From: Lachnospiraceae bacterium
GTDB lineage: Bacteria > Bacillota > Clostridia > Lachnospirales > Lachnospiraceae
Assembly (NCBI GenBank): GCA_029067085.1
Contig: JAIEFE010000021.1
Coordinates: forward strand, 62,001-126,000
Reading direction: 5' to 3'
DNA: 64,000 bases
Shown here: positions 1 through 9,587 of the stretch, piece by piece
Layout: the number at the start of each line of letters is the position of its first letter
How positions within the stretch are numbered: the first letter of the stretch is position 1
Translations under genes and position numbers: made by a program
Notes under the pieces: model-generated
Database searches by the model: none
What the model was told of the DNA's origin: nothing
What the model saw: the letters and a program-made list of their open reading frames with translations, nothing else

Positions 1-28
1 ATTTGATGAATCAATTTAAGGAGATAAA

Positions 29-733
29 ATGGACGGGAGAAATAGCTTAAATCTAAGTATAGACGAATGCATTCGAGGAATTACTGATTTGATTGGTAAA
101 TCAGATAAGGTTTCAAATGTTATATTAGAATTTGATGACGACAGTTATAAAGCATATGAAAAGCAGAAAGAATTGCTGATCAAGAGTATATGCAATGTAA
201 CAAGGATAGACTTGAAGACGCCTGATTTTGAGCAGTTTTATAAGATTCTCCCAGATATTGATTTTTGGGAATCTATTAAGCAAATTGTCGAAAGAAGGAC
301 AAGAAATTATTTAAATGCTATCTCTTATAATAAACTGGAAACAGAAGAAAAAGTGCTTTTATTAAAAAAATGTTTTAATCTAGTATTCATAGAGAGAGAG
401 AATCGTGATTTTATTGTACATCAATTTGACGATGAAAAAATAGCAAAAACACTATATGGAATCATAATGGAAAGTGAATTTGCTATTATTACGCTTTATG
501 TATCCCGACGCCGTTTTATTATGGGAATGGAAGAATCCTATGGGTTAACGGAAAATGATGCAGCATATATTTGGGATCTTTTCGAAAATAATTTAGATGT
601 AGTAGAGAAGCATGAATATCATAAGCGTATGTTTGTTCTTCATGAAAAGATAGATGAATTAACAAGCACTGTAGATGAAGTACAGGAGGAGTTTGATACG
701 TTGTTATCTATACTCTCAGAGGGTGAAGATTGA
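29..733 (+). CDS. Hypothetical protein, 234 aa, helical
   Basis: A complete reading frame starts at an ATG that sits 5 nt after an AAGGAG ribosome binding site (18-23). I do not recognise the family. The protein is charged and mostly helical in appearance, has no signal peptide or membrane segment, and ends in a Glu/Asp-rich stretch (about residues 200-234) with coiled-coil character (HEKIDELTSTVDEVQEEF). It stops 4 bp before the stop of the convergent glycosyltransferase gene, so the two genes meet end to end. It may belong to whatever lies left of the window rather than to the polysaccharide locus. The reading frame is secure because of the length and the ribosome binding site; the function is unknown. 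Confidence 0.75.
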   Translation: MDGRNSLNLSIDECIRGITDLIGKSDKVSNVILEFDDDSYKAYEKQKELLIKSICNVTRIDLKTPDFEQFYKILPDIDFWESIKQIVERRTRNYLNAISYNKLETEEKVLLLKKCFNLVFIERENRDFIVHQFDDEKIAKTLYGIIMESEFAIITLYVSRRRFIMGMEESYGLTENDAAYIWDLFENNLDVVEKHEYHKRMFVLHEKIDELTSTVDEVQEEFDTLLSILSEGED

Positions 734-737
734 ATAT

Positions 738-1874
738 TTATGACAGGAAATTCGCTCTGTCACATTCTTTCATCCGCCGCTCCAGCTTTTCAGTCACATG
801 ATATTTCTCTACAAAAAAACGTATTATATCGATCAATTGAATCAAAAAGTAGGCGGTAACAAGATGGTTTTTACGCAGCATTGGTATGATTACGGTATTG
901 CGGACAAATCCCTTCCCGGGAGGTACGACATTGAATGCATTCTGTATATATAAGATGCTGTCACAGTTGCGGAGCTCTTTTATTCTGCGGATGGTTTTGT
1001 GCCTTTTAAGCGCTGCCAGGTTGTCCAATTGCAGTAGTGCATTTCGACATTGTTGTACATAAATATATTGACTTATAATTTCAGATGAGACATTGTTTTC
1101 GGCAAGAACTTTTGTGACATAGTTTATAAGGCTGCGCTGCCTTGATTCTAAATCGTTCAGATATCTCCCTACGCTTCGATGCATTTCTGAATCCATATTG
1201 GTAGTCCAATAGTATAAGATGTCCGATAAGGTAGAGATTCTGTCGGCTTGCAAAAAGAGCTGCAGCAACAGGATGAAATCATCTTCGTAATTGACAAAGC
1301 CGTAAAATCTCATTTTCTTTTCATCTATGAGTTGCTTGGATATAATGCATTTCCATATGGCGGTGTAAATGCTGATATCCTTATTGTCATATATCGTAAA
1401 GCCCTTGAAGAGCATTGGCAGAAGTAATTTTTCCCTTATTGTCTGTTGTTCGAATACGTCATCTGTAAATTTCTCAAAAGCTACCCGTCCGCCGTTCTTT
1501 TTCTGCCTGTAACAGCCGCAGATAGCTGCCTGACTGTGATCCGTTATAATGCGGTCTATCATTTTTCGGTACATTTCATGAGAAACTTCATCATCCTGAT
1601 CACAGAAGCCGATATATTCGCCGGTTGCATGATCGAGGCCGTAATTTCTCGCATCAGCAATACCGCCGTTTTCTTTGTGATATACTTTTATACGGGAATC
1701 TGACTCTTCCAGCTTTTTACATAAAGCAAAAGATCTGTCAGTGGAACCGTCGTCGATCAGAAGCAGTTCCAGATTTCGGTAGGAAGAACTTAAAAGATTC
1801 CGGACTGTTTTTTTAATGTGTTTTTCGCCGTTATAGATGGGAACGATAATACTTAGCTTCGGATTTACTGTCAT
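738..1874 (-). CDS. GT2 family glycosyltransferase, 378 aa
   Basis: The N-terminal GT-A fold of family 2 is clear: a start of the type LSIIVPIYNGEKHI (residues 7-20), the nucleotide-binding LLLIDDGSTDRS (about 37-48), and a DxD-like metal and UDP-sugar motif in GFCDQDDEV (about 89-97). The remaining 250 residues are the variable acceptor-binding region seen in capsule and teichoic-acid type enzymes. It is predicted to be cytoplasmic or membrane-associated and to add one sugar to a lipid-linked glycan. The gene is transcribed opposite to the rest of the locus, with GGAGG 12 nt upstream of the ATG. Donor and acceptor cannot be read from the sequence. Confidence 0.9.
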   Translation of the reverse strand: MTVNPKLSIIVPIYNGEKHIKKTVRNLLSSSYRNLELLLIDDGSTDRSFALCKKLEESDSRIKVYHKENGGIADARNYGLDHATGEYIGFCDQDDEVSHEMYRKMIDRIITDHSQAAICGCYRQKKNGGRVAFEKFTDDVFEQQTIREKLLLPMLFKGFTIYDNKDISIYTAIWKCIISKQLIDEKKMRFYGFVNYEDDFILLLQLFLQADRISTLSDILYYWTTNMDSEMHRSVGRYLNDLESRQRSLINYVTKVLAENNVSSEIISQYIYVQQCRNALLQLDNLAALKRHKTIRRIKELRNCDSILYIQNAFNVVPPGKGFVRNTVIIPMLRKNHLVTAYFLIQLIDIIRFFVEKYHVTEKLERRMKECDRANFLS

Positions 1875-2050
1875 AAGTGGATGCAGCCTCCAAAATAATG
1901 GAAATAAATATCTTGTGGAGCAGATTTATCATAGCATGAAATGCCGAGCTTTGCAATTTTGTGGAGATAAATTTGAAATCGAAATGTCTCAAAAACACAA
2001 AATGAAAAACATCAAAAACATAAAACAAAATGTATTATAAGTGTGCGGTC

Positions 2051-2079
2051 TTTACACGTTTATTATATTTTGCTATACT
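2051..2079 (+). promoter_or_regulatory. Putative sigma-70/SigA promoter
   Basis: TTTACA (2051-2056) and TATACT (2074-2079) are separated by 17 nt, each one mismatch from consensus. The site lies 48 nt upstream of the small gene at 2127 and could drive the first rightward genes of the locus. Confidence 0.5.
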
Positions 2080-2126
2080 CATATTGTAATAATCAATAGC
2101 AACTGTAATAGAAAGTAGGTGATTAA

Positions 2127-2318
2127 ATGCCCACTAATGGCGAGATTGTTAAAGATGTAGTTGAGCAGTTCCAAAAGGTGCAGGCACATATGAAAAACGC
2201 TAAAGAAGAGAATGCGTCAAAAACCTATGAAGGATTAAAGAAAGATTATAAATCTTTAAAGGCAATATTAAATTCTCTGGGCGTGAATCTGACAGATATT
2301 GACGAAATAAAAGAATAG
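2127..2318 (+). CDS. Small hypothetical protein, 63 aa
   Basis: A short frame with a plausible AGTAGGTG ribosome binding site before the ATG and a good promoter 50 nt upstream. The product is highly charged, Lys/Glu-rich and probably two helices (QFQKVQAHMKNAKEENASK, then LKKDYKSLKAILNSLG). It has no cysteines, no signal peptide and no membrane segment. A hairpin follows directly (2329-2371), so it may be a monocistronic unit. I recognise no family; a helical cytosolic small protein is all that can be said. Promoter, ribosome site and terminator-like hairpin together make it more likely real than chance. Confidence 0.55.
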   Translation: MPTNGEIVKDVVEQFQKVQAHMKNAKEENASKTYEGLKKDYKSLKAILNSLGVNLTDIDEIKE

Positions 2319-2328
2319 AACTAGATTT

Positions 2329-2371
2329 AAGGCGTAGAGTCTGGCGTATAACAAACACGGCTCTGCGTCTT
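2329..2371 (+). terminator. Hairpin, possible terminator after the 63-aa gene
   Basis: AAGGCGTAGAGTC (2329-2341) can pair over 13 positions, counting G-U pairs, with GGCTCTGCGTCTT (2359-2371) around a 17-nt loop. The following sequence (attgatta) is AT-rich but not a clean T-run, so termination is likely but not certain. Confidence 0.45.
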
Positions 2372-2405
2372 ATTGATTATGATAAAAAAAATCAGGAAAT
2401 AAAAT

Positions 2406-3299
2406 ATGAAGAAGATTTCAGAACAACAGGGAACAACTAAGGTGCAGACAATGCCATTGATCTCGATTATAGTGCCGGTATATCAGGTAAAAGAATATAT
2501 CGAAGAATGCGTGGAATCCCTGTTAGCGCAGACCTATACCAATCTGGAGATTCTGCTGGTGGATGACGGCAGTACCGATGGCTCGGGAGCGATGTGCGAC
2601 GAATATGCAGTTAAAGACAGCAGGGTGCGGGTGATACATCAGGAGAATCAGGGGCCTTCCGTAGCCAGAAATCAGGGACTGGATCATGCGAGAGGTGAGT
2701 ATGTAGCATTCGTGGACTCCGATGATGTGGTGATGCCTGATTTTATAGAGACATTATTCGGAATCTTGAATAAATATCAGGCGGATATCGCAGCCTGCGC
2801 ATATATCAAGTGCAGTACAGATGATTTGATTCATATCAGAAACGGAGTGCTCTATATCGATAGTAACGACAATAAAGAAATATGTATGACCTCAGAGCAA
2901 ATGCTCCGCCAGTGGCATGGAAAATATAAGAAGTGGGAAACAGTTGCCTGGAATAAGCTGTATCGGAAAAGTGTTTTGAATGGAGGAAATGGAGTAGCAG
3001 CGATACGTTTCCCGGTTGGAAGGAAACTGGAAGATGTGTTGATGAGTCATTTGATGGTTGCCAATGCGGCAAGGGTTGTGTTGACTATGAGAAAACTGTA
3101 TTTGTACAGAACCACACCAAATAGTCGTGCATACCAATCCAGAATGGCGAAACTTATGGAAGAGAATCTTCGCGCCCAGAGGGAGCGGATGGCCTTTTTT
3201 AAAGAGAGGCGGTATTGGATGGCATACTTTAATCTGCTCGTGGGATACATGCTGCATTTGGCGTGGTTTGAATGGAAGAGGATGAAACAACGCAAATGA
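2406..3299 (+). CDS. GT2 family glycosyltransferase, 297 aa
   Basis: A typical GT-A family 2 glycosyltransferase of the EpsE/WcaA-like length class. Visible motifs are LISIIVPVYQVKEYIEECVESLL near residue 18, ILLVDDGSTDGS near 50, the conserved ENQGPSVARNQGLDHARGEY near 80-100, and the metal-binding DSD in FVDSDDVV near 103. The C-terminus is basic and amphipathic, consistent with membrane association. The ribosome binding site is weak (AGGAAA). It follows a hairpin and precedes a new promoter at 3315, so it may be expressed separately from the genes that follow. The sugar transferred is unknown. Confidence 0.9.
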   Translation: MKKISEQQGTTKVQTMPLISIIVPVYQVKEYIEECVESLLAQTYTNLEILLVDDGSTDGSGAMCDEYAVKDSRVRVIHQENQGPSVARNQGLDHARGEYVAFVDSDDVVMPDFIETLFGILNKYQADIAACAYIKCSTDDLIHIRNGVLYIDSNDNKEICMTSEQMLRQWHGKYKKWETVAWNKLYRKSVLNGGNGVAAIRFPVGRKLEDVLMSHLMVANAARVVLTMRKLYLYRTTPNSRAYQSRMAKLMEENLRAQRERMAFFKERRYWMAYFNLLVGYMLHLAWFEWKRMKQRK

Positions 3300-3314
3300 A
3301 GGAAGAGGGGATGC

Positions 3315-3344
3315 TTGACAGAACATATTTATAATTGATAGAAT
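3315..3344 (+). promoter_or_regulatory. Putative promoter of the galactofuranose/export block
   Basis: TTGACA (3315-3320) and TAGAAT (3339-3344, one mismatch from consensus) are separated by 18 nt, 70 nt upstream of the glycosyltransferase start at 3414. It is the best candidate for the promoter of the long rightward operon. Confidence 0.5.
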
Positions 3345-3413
3345 ATTATGTTAAATATTTTTAATATTTACAGAAAAAATAGTTTTCCGTAATCAAATGG
3401 AGCGGAGATTTTT

Positions 3414-4370
3414 ATGGCAGAGAATAAATACGCGATAGTAATAGTAACTTACAATCGCGAACAACTGCTGCGTGAATGTATTAAACGGGCAGCAGATCAG
3501 ACAGTGGACGCCGCAAGTATCATTATAGTGAATAATGCATCGACTGATGGAACCCCGATTTTTCTTGAAACGTTAGAAAAACAGGATCGGATTTATGATA
3601 TTATAAATCTTCCCCAAAATATAGGCGGGGCAGGCGGATTTGCCAGAGGGATTGAGCGAGCGATAGAGAAAGATGTAGAATGTGTGCTGATCATAGATGA
3701 TGATGCCATGCTTGCACCGGATTATATGGAATTGCTCCTTCGTGCAAGACAGTCCAACCCTCAGTATAAGGCCTTTGCCGGGACTGTCAAAGTAAATGGA
3801 CGAATTGATACTTTTCATAGAAGATCGATATCAAAAATAGGAATGTTGTTAAGAAATTATGGGGAAGAAAAATACCGATCCCAGTACTTTACATGTGAAA
3901 TTGCTTCCTTTTGTGGTATGTTGTTGGAGAAGGAGTTAATTGAGCAAATAGGATTGCCGTATCCCGGATATTTTATTTGTCATGACGATGCAGAGTATTC
4001 CCTGCGAATTAGGAAATATACTAAATTCCTGGTAGTGACAGGGGCAGTATTGGATCATAAGACGAAACCGTATGATATGGTTTATCCGAGAAGGTACGAT
4101 TGGAAGGATTACTATTCCACCAGAAATCGCATTCTTATGCTGAAGGAGCATGGGACGATTATTGACAGAGCGATTAATGCAATCGATCTGTTTATCCATG
4201 TGAGATTCAGGAACCGGTTATTCAGAACTATTAAAAGAGATCGATATGATTGGAAATATGAAAATGATATTACAAAAAAGGCAATCAGGGACGCCGACAA
4301 TATGGACTTGAAAATAGGAGAAGAAAATGGAATTGCAGCGGATATTATTCCCGAAAGCCGAAAGATGTGA
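3414..4370 (+). CDS. GT2 glycosyltransferase, galactofuranosyltransferase-like (GlfT-type), 318 aa
   Basis: Family 2 GT-A enzyme of the rhamnosyl/galactofuranosyl subgroup. It has an N-terminal YAIVIVTYNREQLL, IIIVNNASTDGT, the subgroup-typical NLPQNIGGAGGFARGIERAI (about 66-85), an aspartate triplet in VLIIDDDAMLAPDY (about 93-106) and the catalytic-base region ICHDDAEYSLRIRK (about 188-201). The GGAGGF and HDDAEYSLR motifs are those of mycobacterial GlfT-like enzymes. A UDP-galactopyranose mutase gene 2.2 kb downstream would supply UDP-Galf. The likely role is to prime or extend a galactofuranose-containing chain on a polyprenyl-linked acceptor. GGAG lies about 6 nt before the ATG. Confidence 0.85.
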   Translation: MAENKYAIVIVTYNREQLLRECIKRAADQTVDAASIIIVNNASTDGTPIFLETLEKQDRIYDIINLPQNIGGAGGFARGIERAIEKDVECVLIIDDDAMLAPDYMELLLRARQSNPQYKAFAGTVKVNGRIDTFHRRSISKIGMLLRNYGEEKYRSQYFTCEIASFCGMLLEKELIEQIGLPYPGYFICHDDAEYSLRIRKYTKFLVVTGAVLDHKTKPYDMVYPRRYDWKDYYSTRNRILMLKEHGTIIDRAINAIDLFIHVRFRNRLFRTIKRDRYDWKYENDITKKAIRDADNMDLKIGEENGIAADIIPESRKM

Positions 4371-4552
4371 AGAAAATGATTTGAGAAGTTGAAAATATAT
4401 CTGGGGCGTTTTACATGCAATATAATGAAAGAAGCATTTCTAGTAAAAAATAGAAAAAGAAATCAGAATCTTGCGAATACCGTAAATATATGCCACAATA
4501 ATAAACAAGTAATCAGAAAACGATAAATAAAAAAGAGGCCGATATTAAGAAA

Positions 4553-5329
4553 ATGAAACACATAAAAGAGATATTTATGTATACAGATATGATTAAAAGC
4601 CTTGTAAAGCGCGATTTGAGAGGCAAATATAAAGGCTCGGTGCTAGGATTTTTGTGGACATTTATTAATCCGTTATGTCAGATTATAGTATATATCATTG
4701 TTTTTTCTATGATAGTAAAAACTAACTTGGAAAATTTCTATGCCTATATAATAGTGGGTATGATGCCATGGTTTTTCTTTGATATGTCATTGCGTCAGGG
4801 ATCTGGGTGTGTCCGTTATCAAGGGGAAATGATAAAGAAAATATATTTTCCGAGAGAAGTGCTGCCACTGGCATGTGTAACATCAAATTTTATTAATATG
4901 CTGTTTTGCTATATTATAGTGTTTGCAATTCTGATTATCTCAGGGATAGGACTAAGTTTCAAAGCTCTGTTTTTTTTGCCGATGGTGATGATGGTAGAGT
5001 ATGTTTTGGTGCTGGGATTTACTTTGATAGTATCAGCGGGTACAGTGTATTTTAAGGATTTAGAGCATATAGTGACAGTGATATTAATGGCATGGATATA
5101 TCTTACTCCCATTCTATTTTCTATGGATGTCATACCGGAAAAAATGGTATGGATATTTAAGTGCAATCCAATGACACCGATTATAGAGGCATATCATAAT
5201 ATTTTATATTGGAAATGCATGCCAAAGGGAAGAGAATTATTGTATTCAATGGTATGGGCCATGGTGATACTTATTGTCGGTGAATTAACTTTTGCCAAGT
5301 TAAATGATAACTTTGCGGAGGAGTTGTGA
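4553..5329 (+). CDS. wzm: ABC-2 type polysaccharide exporter, permease subunit (Wzm-like)
   Basis: A 258-residue integral membrane protein with six hydrophobic segments and the family-typical N-terminus (SLVKRDLRGKYKGSVLGFLWTFINPL, residues 16-41), which forms an amphipathic cytoplasmic helix before the first membrane span. Its length fits the TagG/RfbA/Wzm permeases that export teichoic acids and O-antigens. The partner ATPase starts at the stop codon, showing translational coupling. The complex would move a finished lipid-linked glycan across the cytoplasmic membrane. The ribosome binding site of this gene is weak; ATG 4577 (residue 9) is an alternative start. Confidence 0.92.
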   Translation: MKHIKEIFMYTDMIKSLVKRDLRGKYKGSVLGFLWTFINPLCQIIVYIIVFSMIVKTNLENFYAYIIVGMMPWFFFDMSLRQGSGCVRYQGEMIKKIYFPREVLPLACVTSNFINMLFCYIIVFAILIISGIGLSFKALFFLPMVMMVEYVLVLGFTLIVSAGTVYFKDLEHIVTVILMAWIYLTPILFSMDVIPEKMVWIFKCNPMTPIIEAYHNILYWKCMPKGRELLYSMVWAMVILIVGELTFAKLNDNFAEEL

Positions 5330-6591
5330 TGTCAGATCAAAATATAATACAAGTTTGCAATATAGGAAAAGTATTTAAAGTGTATTTTGATAAGGGCTCA
5401 ACTTTAAAGGAAAAAGTAATATTTGCAAACAGAAATAAGTATGAAAATAGAGAAATATTAACGGATATCAGTTTTGTGATACCTAAGGGACAGGCAGTAG
5501 GATTTATAGGAAAAAACGGATGTGGAAAAAGTACAATATTAAAATTATTGAGCCGGATTCTAAAACCCAATAAAGGCAGTATATCCATTAATGGACGTGT
5601 GTCGAGTCTCATAGAGCTTGGTGCAGGTTTTCATCCGGATATGAGTGGACGGGAGAACATTTATATTAACGCTTCAATCTTTGGCTTGAAAAAAGAAGAG
5701 ATAGATGAAAAAATAGACGATATTATAGAATTTTCTGAATTAGGTGAGTTTATTGATAATCCTGTAAGGACATATTCATCAGGCATGTATATGCGCTTGG
5801 CTTTTTCTGTGGCAATCAATGTAAATGCGGATGTACTGTTAATAGATGAGATACTTGCAGTGGGAGATGTGAGTTTCCAGAAAAAGTGTTTTCAGAAATT
5901 AAATGATATCAAGAGAGAAGGGGTTACTATTGCAATCGTATCCCATTCAATGGAACAACTATATAATATATGCGATCGACTGCTTTGGGTTGAAAATGGC
6001 GTAATACGTGAAGATGGTGAGCCGCGTCTGGTAGGGATGCATTATCTGGATTCCATGGAGGACGAGCGAGTGGAGCATCTTGCAAATCAGAGCAGGGAAA
6101 GTTTTAAGGATGAGCGCAGACATTCTATTTTGGATTTGACCAAGAATGTTCATCCGGATGCGAGAAGGGATGGCACGCAGGAAGTATATTTTACAAAGGT
6201 AATATTAGAGAATGAAAGTGGGGAAGAATGTCACTACTTCAATACAGGTGATCAAGCAGTTCTGAAAATACGGTACAAAACAAATCATGATGGCATAAAA
6301 GTAAACTTTAATATGGACTTTGTCAGTGACAATTGGCAATATTGCTACGGCAGTTGTTTCGCTAAGCCGGGGGATGATCTTCCGATTTTGAAGAGCGAGG
6401 GTGAAGTGCAGTTTAGAATAGATAAACTTATGCTTCTACCGGGTAAATATTATCTGGATATCGGTATAAACGGTGAACATGGCGAACTGTATGATAATGT
6501 CAGAAATATTATTCAGATAAAGATAAGGGATTATGTGAGTGATGAATTTGGGCCATGTACTTTCTCACATAAATGGAGTATCAATGACTAG
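5329..6591 (+). CDS. wzt: ABC polysaccharide exporter ATPase (Wzt-like) with C-terminal carbohydrate-binding domain
   Basis: An ABC ATPase of about 420 residues. Walker A is GKNGCGKST (about 63-71), the signature is YSSGM (about 145-149) and Walker B is VLLIDEILAVGD (about 168-179), followed by the switch histidine (IVSHS). Residues about 285-420 form an extra beta-rich domain like Wzt-C, which in O8/O9a-type exporters recognises the modified end of the glycan chain. I prefer ATG 5329 over GTG 5326, because the GGAGGAG at 5317-5323 is correctly spaced only for the ATG. The start overlaps the permease stop (TGATG). A Wzt-C domain suggests that chain termination is checked before export. Confidence 0.92.
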   Translation: MSDQNIIQVCNIGKVFKVYFDKGSTLKEKVIFANRNKYENREILTDISFVIPKGQAVGFIGKNGCGKSTILKLLSRILKPNKGSISINGRVSSLIELGAGFHPDMSGRENIYINASIFGLKKEEIDEKIDDIIEFSELGEFIDNPVRTYSSGMYMRLAFSVAINVNADVLLIDEILAVGDVSFQKKCFQKLNDIKREGVTIAIVSHSMEQLYNICDRLLWVENGVIREDGEPRLVGMHYLDSMEDERVEHLANQSRESFKDERRHSILDLTKNVHPDARRDGTQEVYFTKVILENESGEECHYFNTGDQAVLKIRYKTNHDGIKVNFNMDFVSDNWQYCYGSCFAKPGDDLPILKSEGEVQFRIDKLMLLPGKYYLDIGINGEHGELYDNVRNIIQIKIRDYVSDEFGPCTFSHKWSIND

Positions 6592-6605
6592 GGAGTGATT
6601 GTAAA

Positions 6606-7706
6606 ATGAAATATGATTATTTAATAGTAGGAGCAGGATTATATGGAGCTGTGTTTGCATATGAGGCAAATAGGCGAGGAAAGAAATGTCTTGTAGTGGA
6701 AAAGAGAAATCATATAGCGGGGAACATATATTGTGAGGAAATACATGATATACAAGTTCATAAATATGGTGCGCACATATTTCATACATCAAACAAGGAA
6801 ATATGGGACTATGTGAACCAGTTCGCAGAGTTTAACAATTATATTAATTCGCCGATTGCAAAATATAAGGACGAGCTGTATAATCTTCCTTTTAATATGA
6901 ACACATTCAGTAAAATGTGGGGGATATCTACGCCACAGGAAGCAAAGGAAATTATCAATAATCAGATAAGAGAACTAAATATAACAAACCCACAGAATCT
7001 GGAGGAACAGGCATTGTCTCTAGTGGGTACAGATGTATATGAAAAGCTGATAAAGGGATATACAGAAAAGCAGTGGGGGCGTGAGTGTAAAGAACTTCCG
7101 GCATTTATCATAAAGAGACTGCCTTTAAGATTTGTGTATGACAATAACTATTTTAATGATAGATACCAAGGGATACCAATCGGCGGATATACCAAAATAG
7201 TAGAGAAAATGCTCGAAGGTATAGAGGTTAGATTGAACACAGATTACTTGGTCAATAAAGAGACGTTGTGTGATGTAGCCGATAAGGTTATATATACTGG
7301 TATGATAGACCAATATTTTGACTATAGGTTAGGGGTGTTGGAATATCGTTCTGTACGTTTCGAGACAGAGGAATTAAATCTGGAAAACTATCAGGGGAAT
7401 GCTGTGGTGAATTATACGGAAAGAGATGTACCTTACACACGTATAATCGAACATAAACACTTTGAATTCGGGAAACAGCCAAATACTATTATATCGCGGG
7501 AATATTCCAGTGAATGGAAAAAAGGTGATGAGCCATATTATCCTGTAAATAATGATAAAAACGATGCACTATATGCAGAATATAAAAAGCTGGCGGACAG
7601 CGAAGGAAAGGTTATCTTTGGCGGTCGCTTAGGTGCATATAAGTATTATGATATGGATAAGGTGATAGATGCAGCCTTGCAAATGTGTAGAGAAGAGTTG
7701 ATATAG
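6606..7706 (+). CDS. glf: UDP-galactopyranose mutase
   Basis: A flavoenzyme that interconverts UDP-galactopyranose and UDP-galactofuranose in the cytoplasm. The FAD-binding N-terminus is DYLIVGAGLYGAVFAYEA (residues 4-21), followed by the family's VVEKRNHIAGNIY and the substrate-loop sequence VHKYGAHIFHTSNKEIWDYV (about 51-70). A conserved arginine and tyrosine region (YTEKQWG) and the C-terminal FGGRLGAYKYYDMD are present. The 366-residue length is typical of bacterial Glf. It sits between the ABC exporter and a GlfT-like transferase, so the exported glycan almost certainly contains galactofuranose. A ribosome binding site AGGGAG precedes the ATG. Confidence 0.97.
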   Translation: MKYDYLIVGAGLYGAVFAYEANRRGKKCLVVEKRNHIAGNIYCEEIHDIQVHKYGAHIFHTSNKEIWDYVNQFAEFNNYINSPIAKYKDELYNLPFNMNTFSKMWGISTPQEAKEIINNQIRELNITNPQNLEEQALSLVGTDVYEKLIKGYTEKQWGRECKELPAFIIKRLPLRFVYDNNYFNDRYQGIPIGGYTKIVEKMLEGIEVRLNTDYLVNKETLCDVADKVIYTGMIDQYFDYRLGVLEYRSVRFETEELNLENYQGNAVVNYTERDVPYTRIIEHKHFEFGKQPNTIISREYSSEWKKGDEPYYPVNNDKNDALYAEYKKLADSEGKVIFGGRLGAYKYYDMDKVIDAALQMCREELI

Positions 7707-7755
7707 GAGGAAAGGTTGTGCTTGATGGCACAATCTTGCAGATTGGGAAAGGAGC

Positions 7756-9585
7756 ATGGTTACAAAGATGGAAATACAGAAGATTTTGTTCCCGCAAATA
7801 GGAAGATGCACTGAGAAAGAATTATATTTCAGATTAGACAGATCTGAGCAGGGATTACGTGAAGAAGTAAAGACTCAGTACTCATATGAGCATCAGATCA
7901 TAGAGTTTGATAGACGTGGAAAGGTTTGGTTTGACACCTATTTTAATGGATTGACCATAGAAAAATGGTTAAAGTATACGGCAGTAAAAGAGGTATCGCT
8001 GAAAGTAAAAATATCCGGTAAGTTTAAGGTAATACTTATTAATAAGGAAAGGATAAATACTGATATATTCGAGAAGACGTTATGTGAGCAAATCATAGAG
8101 TCTGATGTGCCCGGGGAGTTTATATTGCAGTATAAGGATGGAAGCGGTAAAGGAATGTATACCTTTGGCTTGGAGGCACTGGAAGACGACAGCAAATATT
8201 ATGGCGGCGCATATATTGCAGATATTGATGAAAAAGATATCAGGAATGTAAAGGTTGGTATCGGAATCTGTACATTTAAGAGAGAAGCCTTTATAGAGAA
8301 GAATATAAGAATATTGAATGAAACAATTCTTGAGAATGAGCAGTCACCTTTATTTAGTCATTTGGAAATATTTATAGCAGATAATGGAAAAACTTTGGAT
8401 GTGGGAAGACTGCAGTCGGATAACATACATATCTATCCTAACAGAAATCTTGGCGGAGCAGGCGGATTTACAAGGGATATGATAGAGATGATACAGAATA
8501 ATGATAAGTATCAGGTCACACATGTGCTTTTGATGGATGATGATGTTGTCATTGAGCCGGAAGCTTTGGTAAAGACATATATATTGCTTTCATTGATCAA
8601 GGATGAGTACACAGAGGCATTTATAGGCGGAGCAATGTTACGCATTGATCAGCAATATCAGCAAGTGGAATCGGGCGCTGTGTGGAATGGCGGTAATTTG
8701 AACTCTCTAAAGCGTGGATTAGATTTGCGCCTTTGTGATGAATGTCTGTATAATGAAGTAGAGGAGTATTCTGAATTTAATGCATGGTGGTATTGTTGTT
8801 TCCCAATAGAGATAGTGAGGGATGACAATTTACCGCTCCCTATTTTTATTCGTGGGGATGATTTGGAGTATGGCCTCCGGAATATGAAGAAACTTATACT
8901 GATGAATGGCATTTGCGTATGGCATGAGCCGTTTGATTATAAATACTCATCATTTCTGGAGTATTATATCATGCGCAACCAACTGATAGACAATTCTTTC
9001 CATTGTCAGTGGTATGGGAAAAAGCAGTTAAACAAAACGATGTTTAAACATTGCGTACAGGAAATTATGTTTTATCGATACAAGAATGTAGATTTGTATC
9101 TGCAGGGTATCAAAGATTTTTTGAAGGGTCCCAAGTGGCTGATGGAGCAGGATGGGGAAGTGCTGCATAAAAAAATCATGTCAGTGGGATATAAAGGGCA
9201 AGACCTTGAGGAACTGCCCATGGGATTAAATTATCCGGTATACGAAAAAAGTCTTAAAAAGTATAATACAATTATAACGAATATAAAACGGAATTTGTCA
9301 TTTAACGGTCTTTTCCTTCCATCCAAAGGTGAAAATGTGGTTTCTATGTCTGCGGCAAAAACATCTCAGTTTTATCGGAAAAAGAGAGTAATGCACTATG
9401 ATGCAGCTGGGAAAAAGGCATTTATCACGGAACGCTCATTAGGAAAATCAATGAAGTATTTAGCAAAAACGATAGCTATGTTATTTGTGATTTCGTTTAA
9501 ATTAACGAAGGCTCAGCAAGCCTATCGTGAGGATGGCCTGGAACTCAGAACTTTAGAATTTTGGAAAGGATATTTGGAGATCTGA
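7756..9585 (+). CDS. GlfT2-like galactofuranosyltransferase, 609 aa
   Basis: This is the long form of the galactofuranosyltransferase family. A beta-rich N-terminal domain (about residues 1-165) comes before a GT-A core: KVGIGICTFKREAFI, then YPNRNLGGAGGFTRDMIEM, the DDD metal site in HVLLMDDDVVIEPEAL, and FIRGDDLEYGLRNMKK as the counterpart of the HDDxE base region. A helical C-terminal domain follows. Architecture and order match GlfT2, a processive enzyme that polymerises galactan from UDP-Galf. Two starts are possible: ATG 7756, with GGAG only 1 nt upstream, and ATG 7768, with a 13-nt gap. Neither spacing is ideal. Confidence 0.9.
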   Translation: MVTKMEIQKILFPQIGRCTEKELYFRLDRSEQGLREEVKTQYSYEHQIIEFDRRGKVWFDTYFNGLTIEKWLKYTAVKEVSLKVKISGKFKVILINKERINTDIFEKTLCEQIIESDVPGEFILQYKDGSGKGMYTFGLEALEDDSKYYGGAYIADIDEKDIRNVKVGIGICTFKREAFIEKNIRILNETILENEQSPLFSHLEIFIADNGKTLDVGRLQSDNIHIYPNRNLGGAGGFTRDMIEMIQNNDKYQVTHVLLMDDDVVIEPEALVKTYILLSLIKDEYTEAFIGGAMLRIDQQYQQVESGAVWNGGNLNSLKRGLDLRLCDECLYNEVEEYSEFNAWWYCCFPIEIVRDDNLPLPIFIRGDDLEYGLRNMKKLILMNGICVWHEPFDYKYSSFLEYYIMRNQLIDNSFHCQWYGKKQLNKTMFKHCVQEIMFYRYKNVDLYLQGIKDFLKGPKWLMEQDGEVLHKKIMSVGYKGQDLEELPMGLNYPVYEKSLKKYNTIITNIKRNLSFNGLFLPSKGENVVSMSAAKTSQFYRKKRVMHYDAAGKKAFITERSLGKSMKYLAKTIAMLFVISFKLTKAQQAYREDGLELRTLEFWKGYLEI

Positions 9586-9587
9586 TT